A stretch of DNA of 64,000 bases, from the NCBI RefSeq assembly GCF_002949735.1, contig NZ_CP026681.1, positions 2,604,001 through 2,668,000 on the forward strand, read 5' to 3'. Shown piece by piece: positions 1-8,341 of this stretch (positions within the stretch are counted from its first letter, which is position 1; each line of letters opens with the position of its first letter). The notes below the pieces were generated by a model, which did not search any database, had not been told where the DNA came from, and saw only the letters and a program-made list of their open reading frames with translations. The stretch is from Nostoc sp. 'Peltigera membranacea cyanobiont' N6. Its GTDB lineage: Bacteria; Cyanobacteriota; Cyanobacteriia; Cyanobacteriales; Nostocaceae. The position numbers were made by a program, and so were the translations under genes.

Positions 1-1
1 A

Positions 2-1009
2 AGTGGGGCAGTAATCGAGTCGGTTAAGGCGGCATCTGTTGAATTGTATGCTGCTGAGTGTCAGGCGATCGCGGATTCCGATGAACTCTCGCAGACTGAA
101 CTCAAGAAGCTGCAAGACAAACGAGCGAAAACCAAAACCGAAAGACATCAGCAGCGCAAGGCGGAATTGTCTCGTCGCTACGAAATTGACGTAACCCCTG
201 AGCTTGTCGAGAAAGATGACGACGGGTGGTATCCTCAACTGCGGATGCACTACTATTTGACACTGGGGCGGGAATTTCTGACCAATCGTGATGCTAAACG
301 GGCTAAGGCGCAATTAGAAGCTGGGGAGAATTCAGTTTGGAAACCAGATTTTAACAAGGGGCAAATGTTGCCGGCTGTACTGTTGTTAGAAGAACTGAAT
401 CTGTTGCAGTTGCTCACGCCTGGGGAGCAGTTGCGTGGCAGCGACGAGAAGATGCTGAAGTTAAAAGCCCTAGCTGTAACGCATCGGCACGTTATCAAGA
501 ATTACTTGAATGTTAGTATCTCGGAAAAACACACACCGATTGCGATCGCTCAGAAGTTACTTGCCAAGATTGATTTGAAGTTGAATTATGTTGGTCGCTT
601 GGGTAAGCGTGAAAATCGAGAGTGCGTTTACCGGTTTGTTGCGCCTGATGATCAGCGTGATTCAATTTTTGGACAGTGGTTAAAGCGGGATGAACTGTTT
701 CTTAGTGAGTCGGTGTCAGTCACTAATAATAAAGAGTTCCCAACACCAGGTATTGACACGGAATCTCTTGACATTCCCCAAACATTAGATGAGGCTGTTC
801 AGGGATGGAAGGGGCTGAAGCTGAAAACGCGCCAAGGACTGGACAGCGTTGGTAAGTTCTACCAACAGTTAGTCTCTCAAGTAGGCGAGGCTGTTGGAAT
901 TGCTGATGGTGAGCCTTACTGGAATGGGTATTTGGGGCAGTGGCAGGTTTGGGTTAACTTTGGGAGCGACTGTAGGTCTGTGGTGTGCGATTGGCTGGTG
1001 AGTGTGTAG
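2..1009 (+). CDS. Plasmid replication protein, CyRepA1-like, C-terminal part (5' end outside window)
   Basis: The frame is open from the first bases of the window to a TAG at 1007-1009, with no stop upstream, so this is the tail of a longer gene that starts outside the window. The 335 visible codons are highly charged and lack a catalytic motif. They include a basic stretch around residues 30-60 and the segment DGWYPQLRMHYYLTLG. This matches my recollection of the C-terminal region of the large cyanobacterial plasmid replication proteins (CyRepA1 family, with a DUF3854/primase-helicase half upstream), which act at plasmid origins. Seen: an open 5' end and cyanobacterial base composition with GCGATCGC. 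Inferred: the family, since the diagnostic N-terminal half is not visible. If correct, the window belongs to a plasmid. Confidence 0.6.
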   Translation, partial: SGAVIESVKAASVELYAAECQAIADSDELSQTELKKLQDKRAKTKTERHQQRKAELSRRYEIDVTPELVEKDDDGWYPQLRMHYYLTLGREFLTNRDAKRAKAQLEAGENSVWKPDFNKGQMLPAVLLLEELNLLQLLTPGEQLRGSDEKMLKLKALAVTHRHVIKNYLNVSISEKHTPIAIAQKLLAKIDLKLNYVGRLGKRENRECVYRFVAPDDQRDSIFGQWLKRDELFLSESVSVTNNKEFPTPGIDTESLDIPQTLDEAVQGWKGLKLKTRQGLDSVGKFYQQLVSQVGEAVGIADGEPYWNGYLGQWQVWVNFGSDCRSVVCDWLVSV

Positions 1010-1171
1010 GTCAGAGTAGTACACTATTTCATCAAAACCGTTACTGTAAGTCGGTTATGCAAGAAGTTTCCCAGCTTGGAGCAAATAATCTCTATTGCCA
1101 AGCCATTGAAAAGAACAATTGTCTGTTCGTTATCTTCTGAGTCGCTTAAATTAACGGAAGCAAGGTTTGTT

Positions 1172-1369
1172 TTAACCCAAGATTGAACCTGAACCAACTT
1201 CCCACTGATGTTTGAGCAATTCCTGGTAAGTCTTTTCCCTTATCATCATCTGCTTATACAGCATCTGCAAAAACTCTTGAGCTTGTTCACGGGACATCTG
1301 CTCCACTTGATCCGCGAAAGTTCTAAGGCTAAATTCTTGTTCTAAAGATAATTCAATGGGTTGGTTCAT
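1172..1369 (-). CDS. nblA: Phycobilisome degradation protein NblA
   Basis: The 65-residue product has the NblA size and layout: MNQPIELSLEQEFSLRTFAD, then an amphipathic helix with MSREQAQEFL, then LYKQMMIREKTYQELLKHQW. The last segment (YQELLKHQW) is the family signature. NblA forms a small helical dimer that binds phycobiliprotein and directs phycobilisomes to Clp proteolysis under nitrogen or sulfur starvation. The gene stands alone, facing left, with about 320 bp before the next feature upstream. No strong ribosome binding site is visible before the ATG. The usual chromosomal nblA cannot be excluded, but the surroundings (replication-protein tail, katG remnant) suggest an accessory copy. 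Confidence 0.93.
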   Translation of the reverse strand: MNQPIELSLEQEFSLRTFADQVEQMSREQAQEFLQMLYKQMMIREKTYQELLKHQWEVGSGSILG

Positions 1370-1691
1370 AGCTTTTATTTGAGTTTGCTAAGTTAAGCAA
1401 ATATTGTTTTATATAAATAAATGTTACGATAGCTTTACAAAAGATGAAGGGGTGTAAACCGTACCGACGTAGGTTAGAAATGCCGTATCTGCTGCTGAAA
1501 ACCTTGATATCAATCCATTGTGGCAATCCAAGTAAAAACTTAAGTTCTGTTGAGCGCTCAAGACTTTAGCCGGATTTCTCACCACACCTCTCAAAGCCTG
1601 TGCTTGTGCAGGGGAGCAGGGGAGAGTTCAATGTGCCTTGTTCAATCCCCTCTGCTCTATCAAACGCCTGAAGCTTGTGATAAATGCGGGT
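1370..1691 (-). promoter_or_regulatory. Intergenic region upstream of nblA
   Basis: This stretch contains no convincing gene. Just upstream of nblA is a very AT-rich segment (about 1395-1430) whose lower strand includes TATATAAA-like sequence around 1411-1418 that could serve as a -10 region. I looked for the NtcA consensus GTA-N8-TAC and did not find a clean copy. The distal half (1440-1690) is more balanced in composition and holds nothing I recognise. Promoter assignment is inference. Confidence 0.3.
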
Positions 1692-2439
1692 TTAGCGGGT
1701 CTGTTCAGCGCCAACGTCGAAGCGATCAAGCATCATCACCTTGTCCCAGGCTGCGACGAAGTCCTTGACCATCCTCTCGTGACCGTCATCAGCGCCATAG
1801 ACTTCAGCAATCTGACGCAGTTCCGCGTTCGAGCCGAAGATGAGATCGCAGCGGGTTGCGGTGAACTTCGCTGCACCGGTTTCGCGATCGCAGATGTCAA
1901 AAAGCATCTCGCGATTGTCAACAGGCTTCCACTCGTAGTCCATACTGGTCAGGACACGGAAAAAGTCATTGGTCAAGACGCCCGGACGGTCAGTGAAGCT
2001 ACCGTGCTTTGAATGATCCCAATTCTGATCGAGCGCGCGAAGTCCGCCGACAATAACCGTCCATTCAGGCGCGGTCAGCGTGAGGAGCTGCGCTCGATCC
2101 AGGAAGATCCGCTCCGGCTTCACCTTGTAGCCAACAGCCTCATTGTGATAGTTTCTGAAACCATCCGAAGGGCCACCAGTCCTTTGAATCGGTCAGCAGT
2201 GCTTTGATATCGCTCTTCAACTGTTCAAAGTCAAGCTTCGCGAAGGCTCCTTTGTAATCGAAATCTCGCAGTGGGTTAGCTTGGGGCAAATTTTGGTGAA
2301 GCAGTTCGACCTGAAGTCGGTTCGGCCACCAATCATCGACTTGCGGCTTGGAGCCGAGCGCTCCGCCAATGCGGGTTCCCCGGAAGGGGCATTGTGCAGG
2401 AGGGGTGGCAGGGTTGTTGTTCATGGGGCTATTATTCAT
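1692..2439 (-). pseudogene. katG: Catalase-peroxidase remnant with large internal deletion
   Basis: Reading leftward from ATG at 2439, the first ~95 codons match the KatG N-terminus (CPFRGTRIGG, DDWWPNRLQVELLHQN, DFDYKGAFAKLD, LLTDSKDWWP). From about 2170 to 1692 a different frame matches the KatG C-terminus (SDGFRNYHNEAVGY, LDRAQLLTLTAPEW, TDRPGVLTNDFF, FGSNAELRQIAEVYGADD, KVMMLDRFD). The two are joined near 2170-2180 at a TGGTGGCCC-like sequence, with a frame change. Roughly 245 codons survive from an enzyme of normally over 700 residues. The haem and peroxidase active-site region is gone, so it cannot be a functional hydrogen peroxide-degrading enzyme. Confidence 0.88.
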
Positions 2440-2573
2440 TCAGTTCAATCCTTCATCATTAAATTCAATTCTCTCTAACAGTTTATGTTAGTCAAGCTGT
2501 GTTGAGCGCCGCCACAAGTGGCGGTTTGAACGGCAAGTTCCTTCATCGCTAAAGTTCTTGCAAGTATAGCTAA

Positions 2574-2835
2574 GTTATCTGCAATACCCGAAAAATTCTT
2601 AGAGGACGACCTTGAAGCCGCACAACTTCATAGTCAAGAATGCCTCTATCCGTACATTAAAAAGAAAAAGTTACTTCACGAGACTAAAGTACATCAAACA
2701 CCTTCTGGTTCTACTGCATCAGTGGAAGTTACGTTATCTGCGACACCCGAAAAATTCTTAGAGGACGACCTTGAAGCCTCACAACTTCATAGCCAAGGAT
2801 GCCTATACCCGTACCTTGAAAAGAAAAAGTTACTT
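2574..2835 (+). repeat. Diverged tandem duplication, 159-bp period, at the methyltransferase 5' end
   Basis: Bases 2574-2676 and 2733-2835 are near-identical copies starting at GTTATCTGC and sharing CCGAAAAATTCTTAGAGGAC and the following ~80 bases. The offset is 159 bp (53 codons), and both copies are in the same reading frame. That frame is open from the TGA at 2527-2529 into the methyltransferase, but I see no ATG, GTG or TTG before 2722. The first copy is therefore either a translated relic of a longer gene or untranslated leader. Confidence 0.85.
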
Positions 2836-4176
2836 AATGGCTCAATAGTTTTTTACCCACGAGTTATAGGCCAACGTGACCCAGACAACCCGATTCAGTG
2901 GCGATGGGGTTTTAACTGGGAAGAACGAGTTGATGGATTATGGAAAGGACGAAGTATAGGCTCAATTCCCCCTGGTGCTGTTCCAATGATTCGTCTAATG
3001 CAACAGCAGGGGGCAACTAAGGAAGATATTATCGCTTTTATCAAAAGAGCGAAATCCAAAAAGACATCACCAAAATTAGATGTCTGCAAAAATTTTGACA
3101 ACACAAAAATAAAACCAGTCCTGCCAAATGATGCACCGATCGCCATAGTACTTTTCGCTGGTGGCGGCGGGATTGAAGCTGGAATGGTTGAAGCTGGTAT
3201 TCGCCCAGTCATTGCAGTAGAGTTTGACCCAACTAAACCAGAACTAAGTCGGGCGATCGCCAAAACTCATTACCGCAATTTCAGCGAGTATGGCTGCAAA
3301 GTCATTCAGTTAACAGTTCAAGAAGTAGCACGGTTAGGATTCATAGGGTTTCCCCGCCGCCCTGATTACCTCCATGCCTCCCCGGTGTGCGCTAACTTCA
3401 GCCAAGCTCACACTGCCAAAGCGGGTAAGGGCATTGAAACGGCTGACGACCTGAGTGCTGCGATCGCAGTAGCAGAAGCCATCCGACAGTTACAGCCACG
3501 GGTGTTTACTCTCGAAAATGTCCCACGCTATCAGAACAGTCAGAGTTTCAGTATTATTCTGTCATCTTTAGAACAAGAGGGGTACTCGGTTGATTACAGC
3601 GTGGTCAACATGGGCAAATTCGGACTACCCCAGGCGCGGCGGCGGTTAGTCCTGATTGCAAGTAAGGGGTTTCGCGTTGCACTACCCGCTCACAGAAAAC
3701 CTTGTGGTTGGTACGAGGCGATCGCCCATCTCATCCCCACAATGTCTAATTCTCAACTACTCCCTAAACAACAGCAAGCGGTAGAACAATTTCTGACAGC
3801 TAATGAACCAACACCATTGCTAATAGAAAGAGTTGGGGGGCGCAACAGACTGAAGTACAAGCCTGGACATCTACCCTGTAACACTATCTTGCGATCGCAT
3901 TTCACCGATCACAAGGGCTGTAACCGTAGTAAGTTCGCTGATATCTGGTTGCCGGATGGTACGGTCAAATCCTTGTCTATTGAAGGGGCTGCAATCTTGC
4001 AAGGGTTTCCCGGTTGGTACGAGTTTCCCAACGAAGCTGCTACGGCTGGGTCAATCATCGGCTATTCCGTGCCTCCCAGTTTCGCCGCGCAGTTATTCAT
4101 GTCAGCACAAAGTATTTTGAAAGGAGGAATCAGTAAATTCAGCTTGCTGTGCTATCAACCCTTCACTCAGGAATAA
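2722..4176 (+). CDS. DNA (cytosine-5-)-methyltransferase
   Basis: The 484-residue protein carries the ordered C5-methyltransferase motifs. Motif I is LFAGGGGIEAGM near residue 144 (AdoMet binding). Motif IV is ASPVCANFS near 217-225 with the catalytic Cys in S-P-V-C instead of the usual P-P-C. Motif VI is LENVPRY near 264, motif VIII is QARRRLVLIA near 303, and a C-terminal motif X-like segment is SIIGYSVPPSFAAQLF. It methylates C5 of cytosine in DNA. The N-terminal ~140 residues are outside the catalytic fold and include KFLEDDLEASQLHSQ, half of the tandem duplication. GTG at 2722 is the only conventional start available. No restriction endonuclease lies next to it, so it may be an orphan enzyme. 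The gene overlaps the convergent metallohydrolase by 10 bp. Confidence 0.9.
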   Translation: MEVTLSATPEKFLEDDLEASQLHSQGCLYPYLEKKKLLNGSIVFYPRVIGQRDPDNPIQWRWGFNWEERVDGLWKGRSIGSIPPGAVPMIRLMQQQGATKEDIIAFIKRAKSKKTSPKLDVCKNFDNTKIKPVLPNDAPIAIVLFAGGGGIEAGMVEAGIRPVIAVEFDPTKPELSRAIAKTHYRNFSEYGCKVIQLTVQEVARLGFIGFPRRPDYLHASPVCANFSQAHTAKAGKGIETADDLSAAIAVAEAIRQLQPRVFTLENVPRYQNSQSFSIILSSLEQEGYSVDYSVVNMGKFGLPQARRRLVLIASKGFRVALPAHRKPCGWYEAIAHLIPTMSNSQLLPKQQQAVEQFLTANEPTPLLIERVGGRNRLKYKPGHLPCNTILRSHFTDHKGCNRSKFADIWLPDGTVKSLSIEGAAILQGFPGWYEFPNEAATAGSIIGYSVPPSFAAQLFMSAQSILKGGISKFSLLCYQPFTQE

Positions 4177-6515
4177 AAACTAATAAACAAAGGACTTGTC
4201 CAAACCTGAGAATCATCAATCTGACGACCTGAAATATAAACTGGGACAAAACCGTAGGAACTAGATTCAGGCTCTAGAATAAAACTACCACTAATATCTC
4301 TAGGTGTGGGAGTTGTACTTAACCGTTCTACTGCCAGAAAAAGTTCTGTTCCTCCAAGTTCTTGCCGTAGTATTCCTTGGTTGAGGATGTCTTGTCCACT
4401 GAATTCCCAGTTAAATTCAGGACAATGGATATAAGGATTACGCCGTAGTGAACTTCCGATTTTGGTGTAACTATCGATTTGAACCTGTAACCGGAATTGC
4501 GCGTGGAGTAAATCAGATAAATTCAGTTCAATTGCATCAGCATCTCCATAGGTATCAGAACGGAACTCTAGTTTTAATGCTGCCGCTTGTCTGACATACT
4601 CTTCTGGATGTTCTAGACCATAAACTTGATAGCTTTGCACTATAGTATTTGTGTATTCCAGAGTGCCACGCCACTGGGCACAACGATAGCGGTCTTTAAT
4701 CCGCGCACCACCCCAACGCAGACGAATCTTGTTAGGAGCGTAACCCGCTTCTAATTGCAGATTACGATGCCGCAATAAACCATGATGGGTATAAGCTGTA
4801 ATCTCATCCCAGCCACTCGTACCCAACAATCGATAGTTAATAGTCACAGCATCAGAGGCAGTAAATTCATCTCCTTGAATGTGCGAACCAGACCACAACA
4901 AAGCAACTACGCGATCGCCTGTTGTCGCCCAAGTATGACGAGAACGCAAAGCTTGATTAATATCCAACTTCGTCAACCCTGGAGCAATAATTCCCGTCAC
5001 TCCACCATTGACACCAAATACAGCTGTCCCCGGAACGCCACCGCCACAGCGTCCGCGATGTTCATCACCATTAGCTGACACACCCACTTTGTAACCTCTA
5101 CTAATGGCATCTTGGTAAAACCAAGGAAAGTGTCCCCAAGCCGAACCCACTTCAATCAAGCGTTCCAATTTGGGATGATGCCAGTCAAAAATAGCCCGTC
5201 GTCCACCGACATGAGGGATCATTAAATGCTGTTCTGGATTATGAATATAAGCGGCGTAAAGCCGATCCACAGGCCAAGCTCCGGGTAACAATTGCTTGCC
5301 TTTCATCTCTTCATTCCACTCAAAAGAGCGTACTTGTTTTCCTTGGCGATCGTAGGGAAATAACACCTCATCACCCAAGAAAATCACATTGCGATCGCCA
5401 CCGACAGCAGAATTACCACACCATTCTGTGCCAGGGTAGCAAAGAAACTCGCCTTCTTGCGTTACCTCTCGACACAGTTTGACATCATCTTGCCAGCATT
5501 CCTCAGTAATATTAAAATCGTTGGCTGTATATCCTAAAACATCCAGCCCCGCCACATCTCGACCATAGGCAAAATTATACTCCGTACTATTGGTTCCTAC
5601 CGTATTGTTGGAATGTACATGAAGGTCAGCAAAAAAAGTACGGGGATAAGTCAAGTTACTATCTGCTGTAATCGGCGTTAACTGACTTTGCAACTCAGTA
5701 CCCACCAAATTAGCTTGCAGCAAGACTTCTTGGTTATTCTCTAGGGTTAAATTAGTTTTGACTACCGCCCATCCTTGCGTCGGTAAATCAAGTAACTGCT
5801 CCTGCAAACCGCTTAACTGCAACTTTCCGCCTAAACCCCAACAAGTATTTCCCCAAACATCTTCTACTCGTACCCGCACAGGAAAAGGAACACCTGTTTT
5901 TACAAGTCTAGGAGTCACAATAGTGATTTTAGCTGGTGGTGCGGGGACAACATCAATCACCACATCATCTGGAACTTCAGCAAAGCGGGAAGTACCGACC
6001 GGATCGATGTAAGCTCGAAACCGGAAACCTTGTTCAACAAAAGTTTGTACCCTTGTACCTGCGCCACCACCTCGGCGATCGCCTAATCGAATTAAAATGC
6101 GATCGCCTGGTTTTAAATAGCCATCAACAATATCGACAATAATTGCCTTTTGATAAGGACGTTCATGACCCTTTTGATCGAACCTTACCTTTAACGACTG
6201 TACCGTTGACTGACTTTCACCAGCCAGAGGTGGACGAGCTTGGTATTCTGCCGAAACATAGTTAGCTGCTGTTGGGTCTTCCGTCTGAAATAACGCCCAA
6301 TCCGAGTAGAATTTGAAAGTTACCTTAAACCAAGCACCATCAGCAATTCCCGAAGCACCAACCTCATAATCAAGCAAAATTTGTTGCCAACTTCCCGCCT
6401 CAATTTGTCGCGTATAACAGTGTAAACGACCGAGAAAAGTTAAGGTATTGATGTATTCTAAATATCCTTGAGGATGTGTATATTCTCCCAATAAATCGAG
6501 TATTTCGTCTGACAT
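4167..6515 (-). CDS. PHP-like metallohydrolase (DUF3604-type), large cytoplasmic protein
   Basis: The 782-residue product has no signal peptide. Residues about 1-280 look like beta-sandwich sequence. Near residue 295 comes FADLHVHSNN, the metal-binding DxHxH-type start of PHP/DUF3604 domains, followed by GRDVAGLDVLGYTANDF, PHVGGRRAIFDWHHP and SANGDEHRGRCGGG, each offering further metal ligands. The C-terminal part (DRVVALLWSG onward) resembles the accessory beta domain of this family. Substrate is unknown. The gene follows cysW on the same strand after 92 bp with a hairpin in between, so it may be co-regulated with sulfate uptake, perhaps acting on a sulfur- or phosphorus-containing compound (inference only). 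It was assigned by motif recognition and not by alignment. Confidence 0.65.
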   Translation of the reverse strand: MSDEILDLLGEYTHPQGYLEYINTLTFLGRLHCYTRQIEAGSWQQILLDYEVGASGIADGAWFKVTFKFYSDWALFQTEDPTAANYVSAEYQARPPLAGESQSTVQSLKVRFDQKGHERPYQKAIIVDIVDGYLKPGDRILIRLGDRRGGGAGTRVQTFVEQGFRFRAYIDPVGTSRFAEVPDDVVIDVVPAPPAKITIVTPRLVKTGVPFPVRVRVEDVWGNTCWGLGGKLQLSGLQEQLLDLPTQGWAVVKTNLTLENNQEVLLQANLVGTELQSQLTPITADSNLTYPRTFFADLHVHSNNTVGTNSTEYNFAYGRDVAGLDVLGYTANDFNITEECWQDDVKLCREVTQEGEFLCYPGTEWCGNSAVGGDRNVIFLGDEVLFPYDRQGKQVRSFEWNEEMKGKQLLPGAWPVDRLYAAYIHNPEQHLMIPHVGGRRAIFDWHHPKLERLIEVGSAWGHFPWFYQDAISRGYKVGVSANGDEHRGRCGGGVPGTAVFGVNGGVTGIIAPGLTKLDINQALRSRHTWATTGDRVVALLWSGSHIQGDEFTASDAVTINYRLLGTSGWDEITAYTHHGLLRHRNLQLEAGYAPNKIRLRWGGARIKDRYRCAQWRGTLEYTNTIVQSYQVYGLEHPEEYVRQAAALKLEFRSDTYGDADAIELNLSDLLHAQFRLQVQIDSYTKIGSSLRRNPYIHCPEFNWEFSGQDILNQGILRQELGGTELFLAVERLSTTPTPRDISGSFILEPESSSYGFVPVYISGRQIDDSQVWTSPLFISFYS

Positions 6516-6600
6516 AGAATTTCTCTCAAAAATAAACTTTCAAGTTGCCAAGTACATCAATAAATCACACTTTTGCGCTCTTTTTTTGCGGCTTTGTCTT

Positions 6601-6641
6601 GAAAAGTTCAGAGCGCCGATTTCCGGCGCTCTGAACTTTTC
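6601..6641 (-). terminator. Perfect hairpin at the 3' end of cysW
   Basis: Bases 6601-6618 and 6624-6641 are perfectly complementary (18 bp, GC-rich core GAGCGCCG) around a 5-nt loop. On the lower strand the stem is followed by a short T-rich stretch. It looks like a factor-independent terminator. The cysW stop codon at 6608-6610 lies inside the left arm, so the last dozen codons of cysW are encoded by the stem itself. Confidence 0.7.
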
Positions 6642-7474
6642 GCTGCGTCTACTGTGCGTGAGACATCCAAATTTCGCAAAAACTCCTGAGCCACCAAAGT
6701 CAACAACGCTAAAATAGCCAACAAAGAAGCACAAGCAAAAGCAGCTACAGTTTGATACTCCGCATACACCTGCTCAATATGTAAAGTCAGAGTATTGGTT
6801 TCATTAATCAATTTCCCCGAAACCACCGAAACCGCCCCAAATTCACCAATTGCTCTAGAAGTACAAAGAATCACACCGTAAAACAACCCCCAACGAATTG
6901 TCGGGAATGTTACACGCCAAAAAATTTGCCAAGAATTTGCTCCTAATGTTTGCGCCACCTCTTCCTCTTCCAATCCCATACTTTGCAGCACAGGTAAAAC
7001 CTCTCGCACTACAAACGGAATAGTCACGAATAAAGTTGTCAAAATCATTCCTGGTAGAGCAAAAATCACTCTTATATTGACTGCTTGCAACCATGAACTA
7101 AATAAACCGACGGTAGGACTATAGAGCAAGATAAACATTAAACCGACAATAGTAGGTGAGATTGCTAATGGCAAGTCTAAAATTAATAACAGCATCACCT
7201 TACCAGGAAACGAGTATCTTGCTAAAACCCAGGCTGCTAAAATGCCAAAAACCGTATTAACAGGAACACATATTAATGCAATCAATACAGTTAAGAATAT
7301 GGCATGGCGAGCTTCAGGCATAGTTACACTCTCTAAATAAGCCTCAATTCCACTAGCAAAGGCTTGATAGAAGATATTCAGTAGGGGAAAAAGAACAGCG
7401 ATCGCTAAAAATGATAACCCTAAAGTCATCAACACATAGCGTCCCCAAGGTATTGGTTGTAACTTAAGCTTCAT
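6608..7474 (-). CDS. cysW: Sulfate ABC transporter permease CysW
   Basis: The 288-residue polytopic inner-membrane protein has about six hydrophobic segments, starting LMTLGLSFLAIAVLFPLL. Its cytoplasmic EAA-type loop EEEVAQTLGANSWQIFWRVTFP contacts the ATPase. The segment GEFGAVSVVSGKL is typical of the CysW subunit of sulfate/thiosulfate importers. It overlaps the cysT stop by 11 bp, which supports translational coupling. Its last residues (AKSSERRKSAL) are encoded by the terminator hairpin and look like non-native tail sequence. No cysA ATPase gene follows, so the energising subunit must come from another locus. Confidence 0.92.
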   Translation of the reverse strand: MKLKLQPIPWGRYVLMTLGLSFLAIAVLFPLLNIFYQAFASGIEAYLESVTMPEARHAIFLTVLIALICVPVNTVFGILAAWVLARYSFPGKVMLLLILDLPLAISPTIVGLMFILLYSPTVGLFSSWLQAVNIRVIFALPGMILTTLFVTIPFVVREVLPVLQSMGLEEEEVAQTLGANSWQIFWRVTFPTIRWGLFYGVILCTSRAIGEFGAVSVVSGKLINETNTLTLHIEQVYAEYQTVAAFACASLLAILALLTLVAQEFLRNLDVSRTVDAAKSSERRKSAL

Positions 7475-8336
7475 ACCTGCGACTCCACAACTGTAATAAG
7501 TTGGTACAGATGAGAATCACCATAGAAATCATTAACAACACAATCGCTACAGCCGTTGCTCCACTATAGTCATACTGCTCTAATCTGCGATAGATATAGA
7601 CGGAAGTAATCATTGTTTCATAGGGAATATTACCAGAAATAATCAGCACAACTCCGTATTCACCGATGGCACGGGCAAAAGCCAAGCTAAATCCTGTGAT
7701 GATTGCCGGTAGTATTTGGGGAAAAATCACTCGCCAAAATGTCTGCCAAGAATCCGCACCAAGAATATATGCTGCTTCTTCAATTTCTGGTTCTATCTCC
7801 ATCAACACAGGTTGTACAGTCCGCACCACAAAGGGCAGTGTGACAAATACCTTAGCGAAGACTACACCAATTACAGATGAGGTTAAGTTTACCTGTTCAA
7901 TACCCAACAATCTCAAGCTGTCACCTAAAAATGTTCCCGGATCTAAATACTGTCCAATGACTCCCCCAGAACCATAAACAGATAACAAAGCAATCCCTGC
8001 CACTACCGCAGGCATAGCAAAAGGCAAGTCTACTAATCCATCTGCTAACCTCTTTCCCGGAAATTCATATCGGACTAATATCCAAGCCAGAATTACCCCA
8101 AAGACACTGTTAATCAAAGCAGCTAACAAAGCCGCCGAGAAAGAAAGTTTATAGGCTGCTACAGCAGGGGGAGCAGTGATAACTTGCCATAATTCTGTCC
8201 AGGAACTTTTGGCAGCCTCCAGAAAGATTACTCCTAAAGGCAAGATAACGATAAAACTGATGTATGTTAAAGCTAAACCTTGTATGAGCGAACGATGAAA
8301 GCGTTGATGGGAAACTGCGACAGAGATAGCTGACAT
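7464..8336 (-). CDS. cysT: Sulfate ABC transporter permease CysT (CysU)
   Basis: The 290-residue membrane permease is a paralogue of the adjacent CysW, with about six transmembrane segments. The EAA loop EEAAYILGADSWQTFWRVIFP and the CysT-type GEYGVVLIISGNIPYETMI segment are clear. With CysW it forms the channel that moves sulfate or thiosulfate delivered by the periplasmic binding protein. It starts 5 bp after the sbpA stop and overlaps cysW, so sbpA-cysT-cysW read as one transcript. Confidence 0.92.
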   Translation of the reverse strand: MSAISVAVSHQRFHRSLIQGLALTYISFIVILPLGVIFLEAAKSSWTELWQVITAPPAVAAYKLSFSAALLAALINSVFGVILAWILVRYEFPGKRLADGLVDLPFAMPAVVAGIALLSVYGSGGVIGQYLDPGTFLGDSLRLLGIEQVNLTSSVIGVVFAKVFVTLPFVVRTVQPVLMEIEPEIEEAAYILGADSWQTFWRVIFPQILPAIITGFSLAFARAIGEYGVVLIISGNIPYETMITSVYIYRRLEQYDYSGATAVAIVLLMISMVILICTNLLQLWSRRYEA

Positions 8337-8341
8337 TGAAA

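Noticed and set aside
1638..2012. Rightward open frame of 124 codons
   Set aside because: It is the antisense of the katG remnant, whose leftward frames match a known protein.
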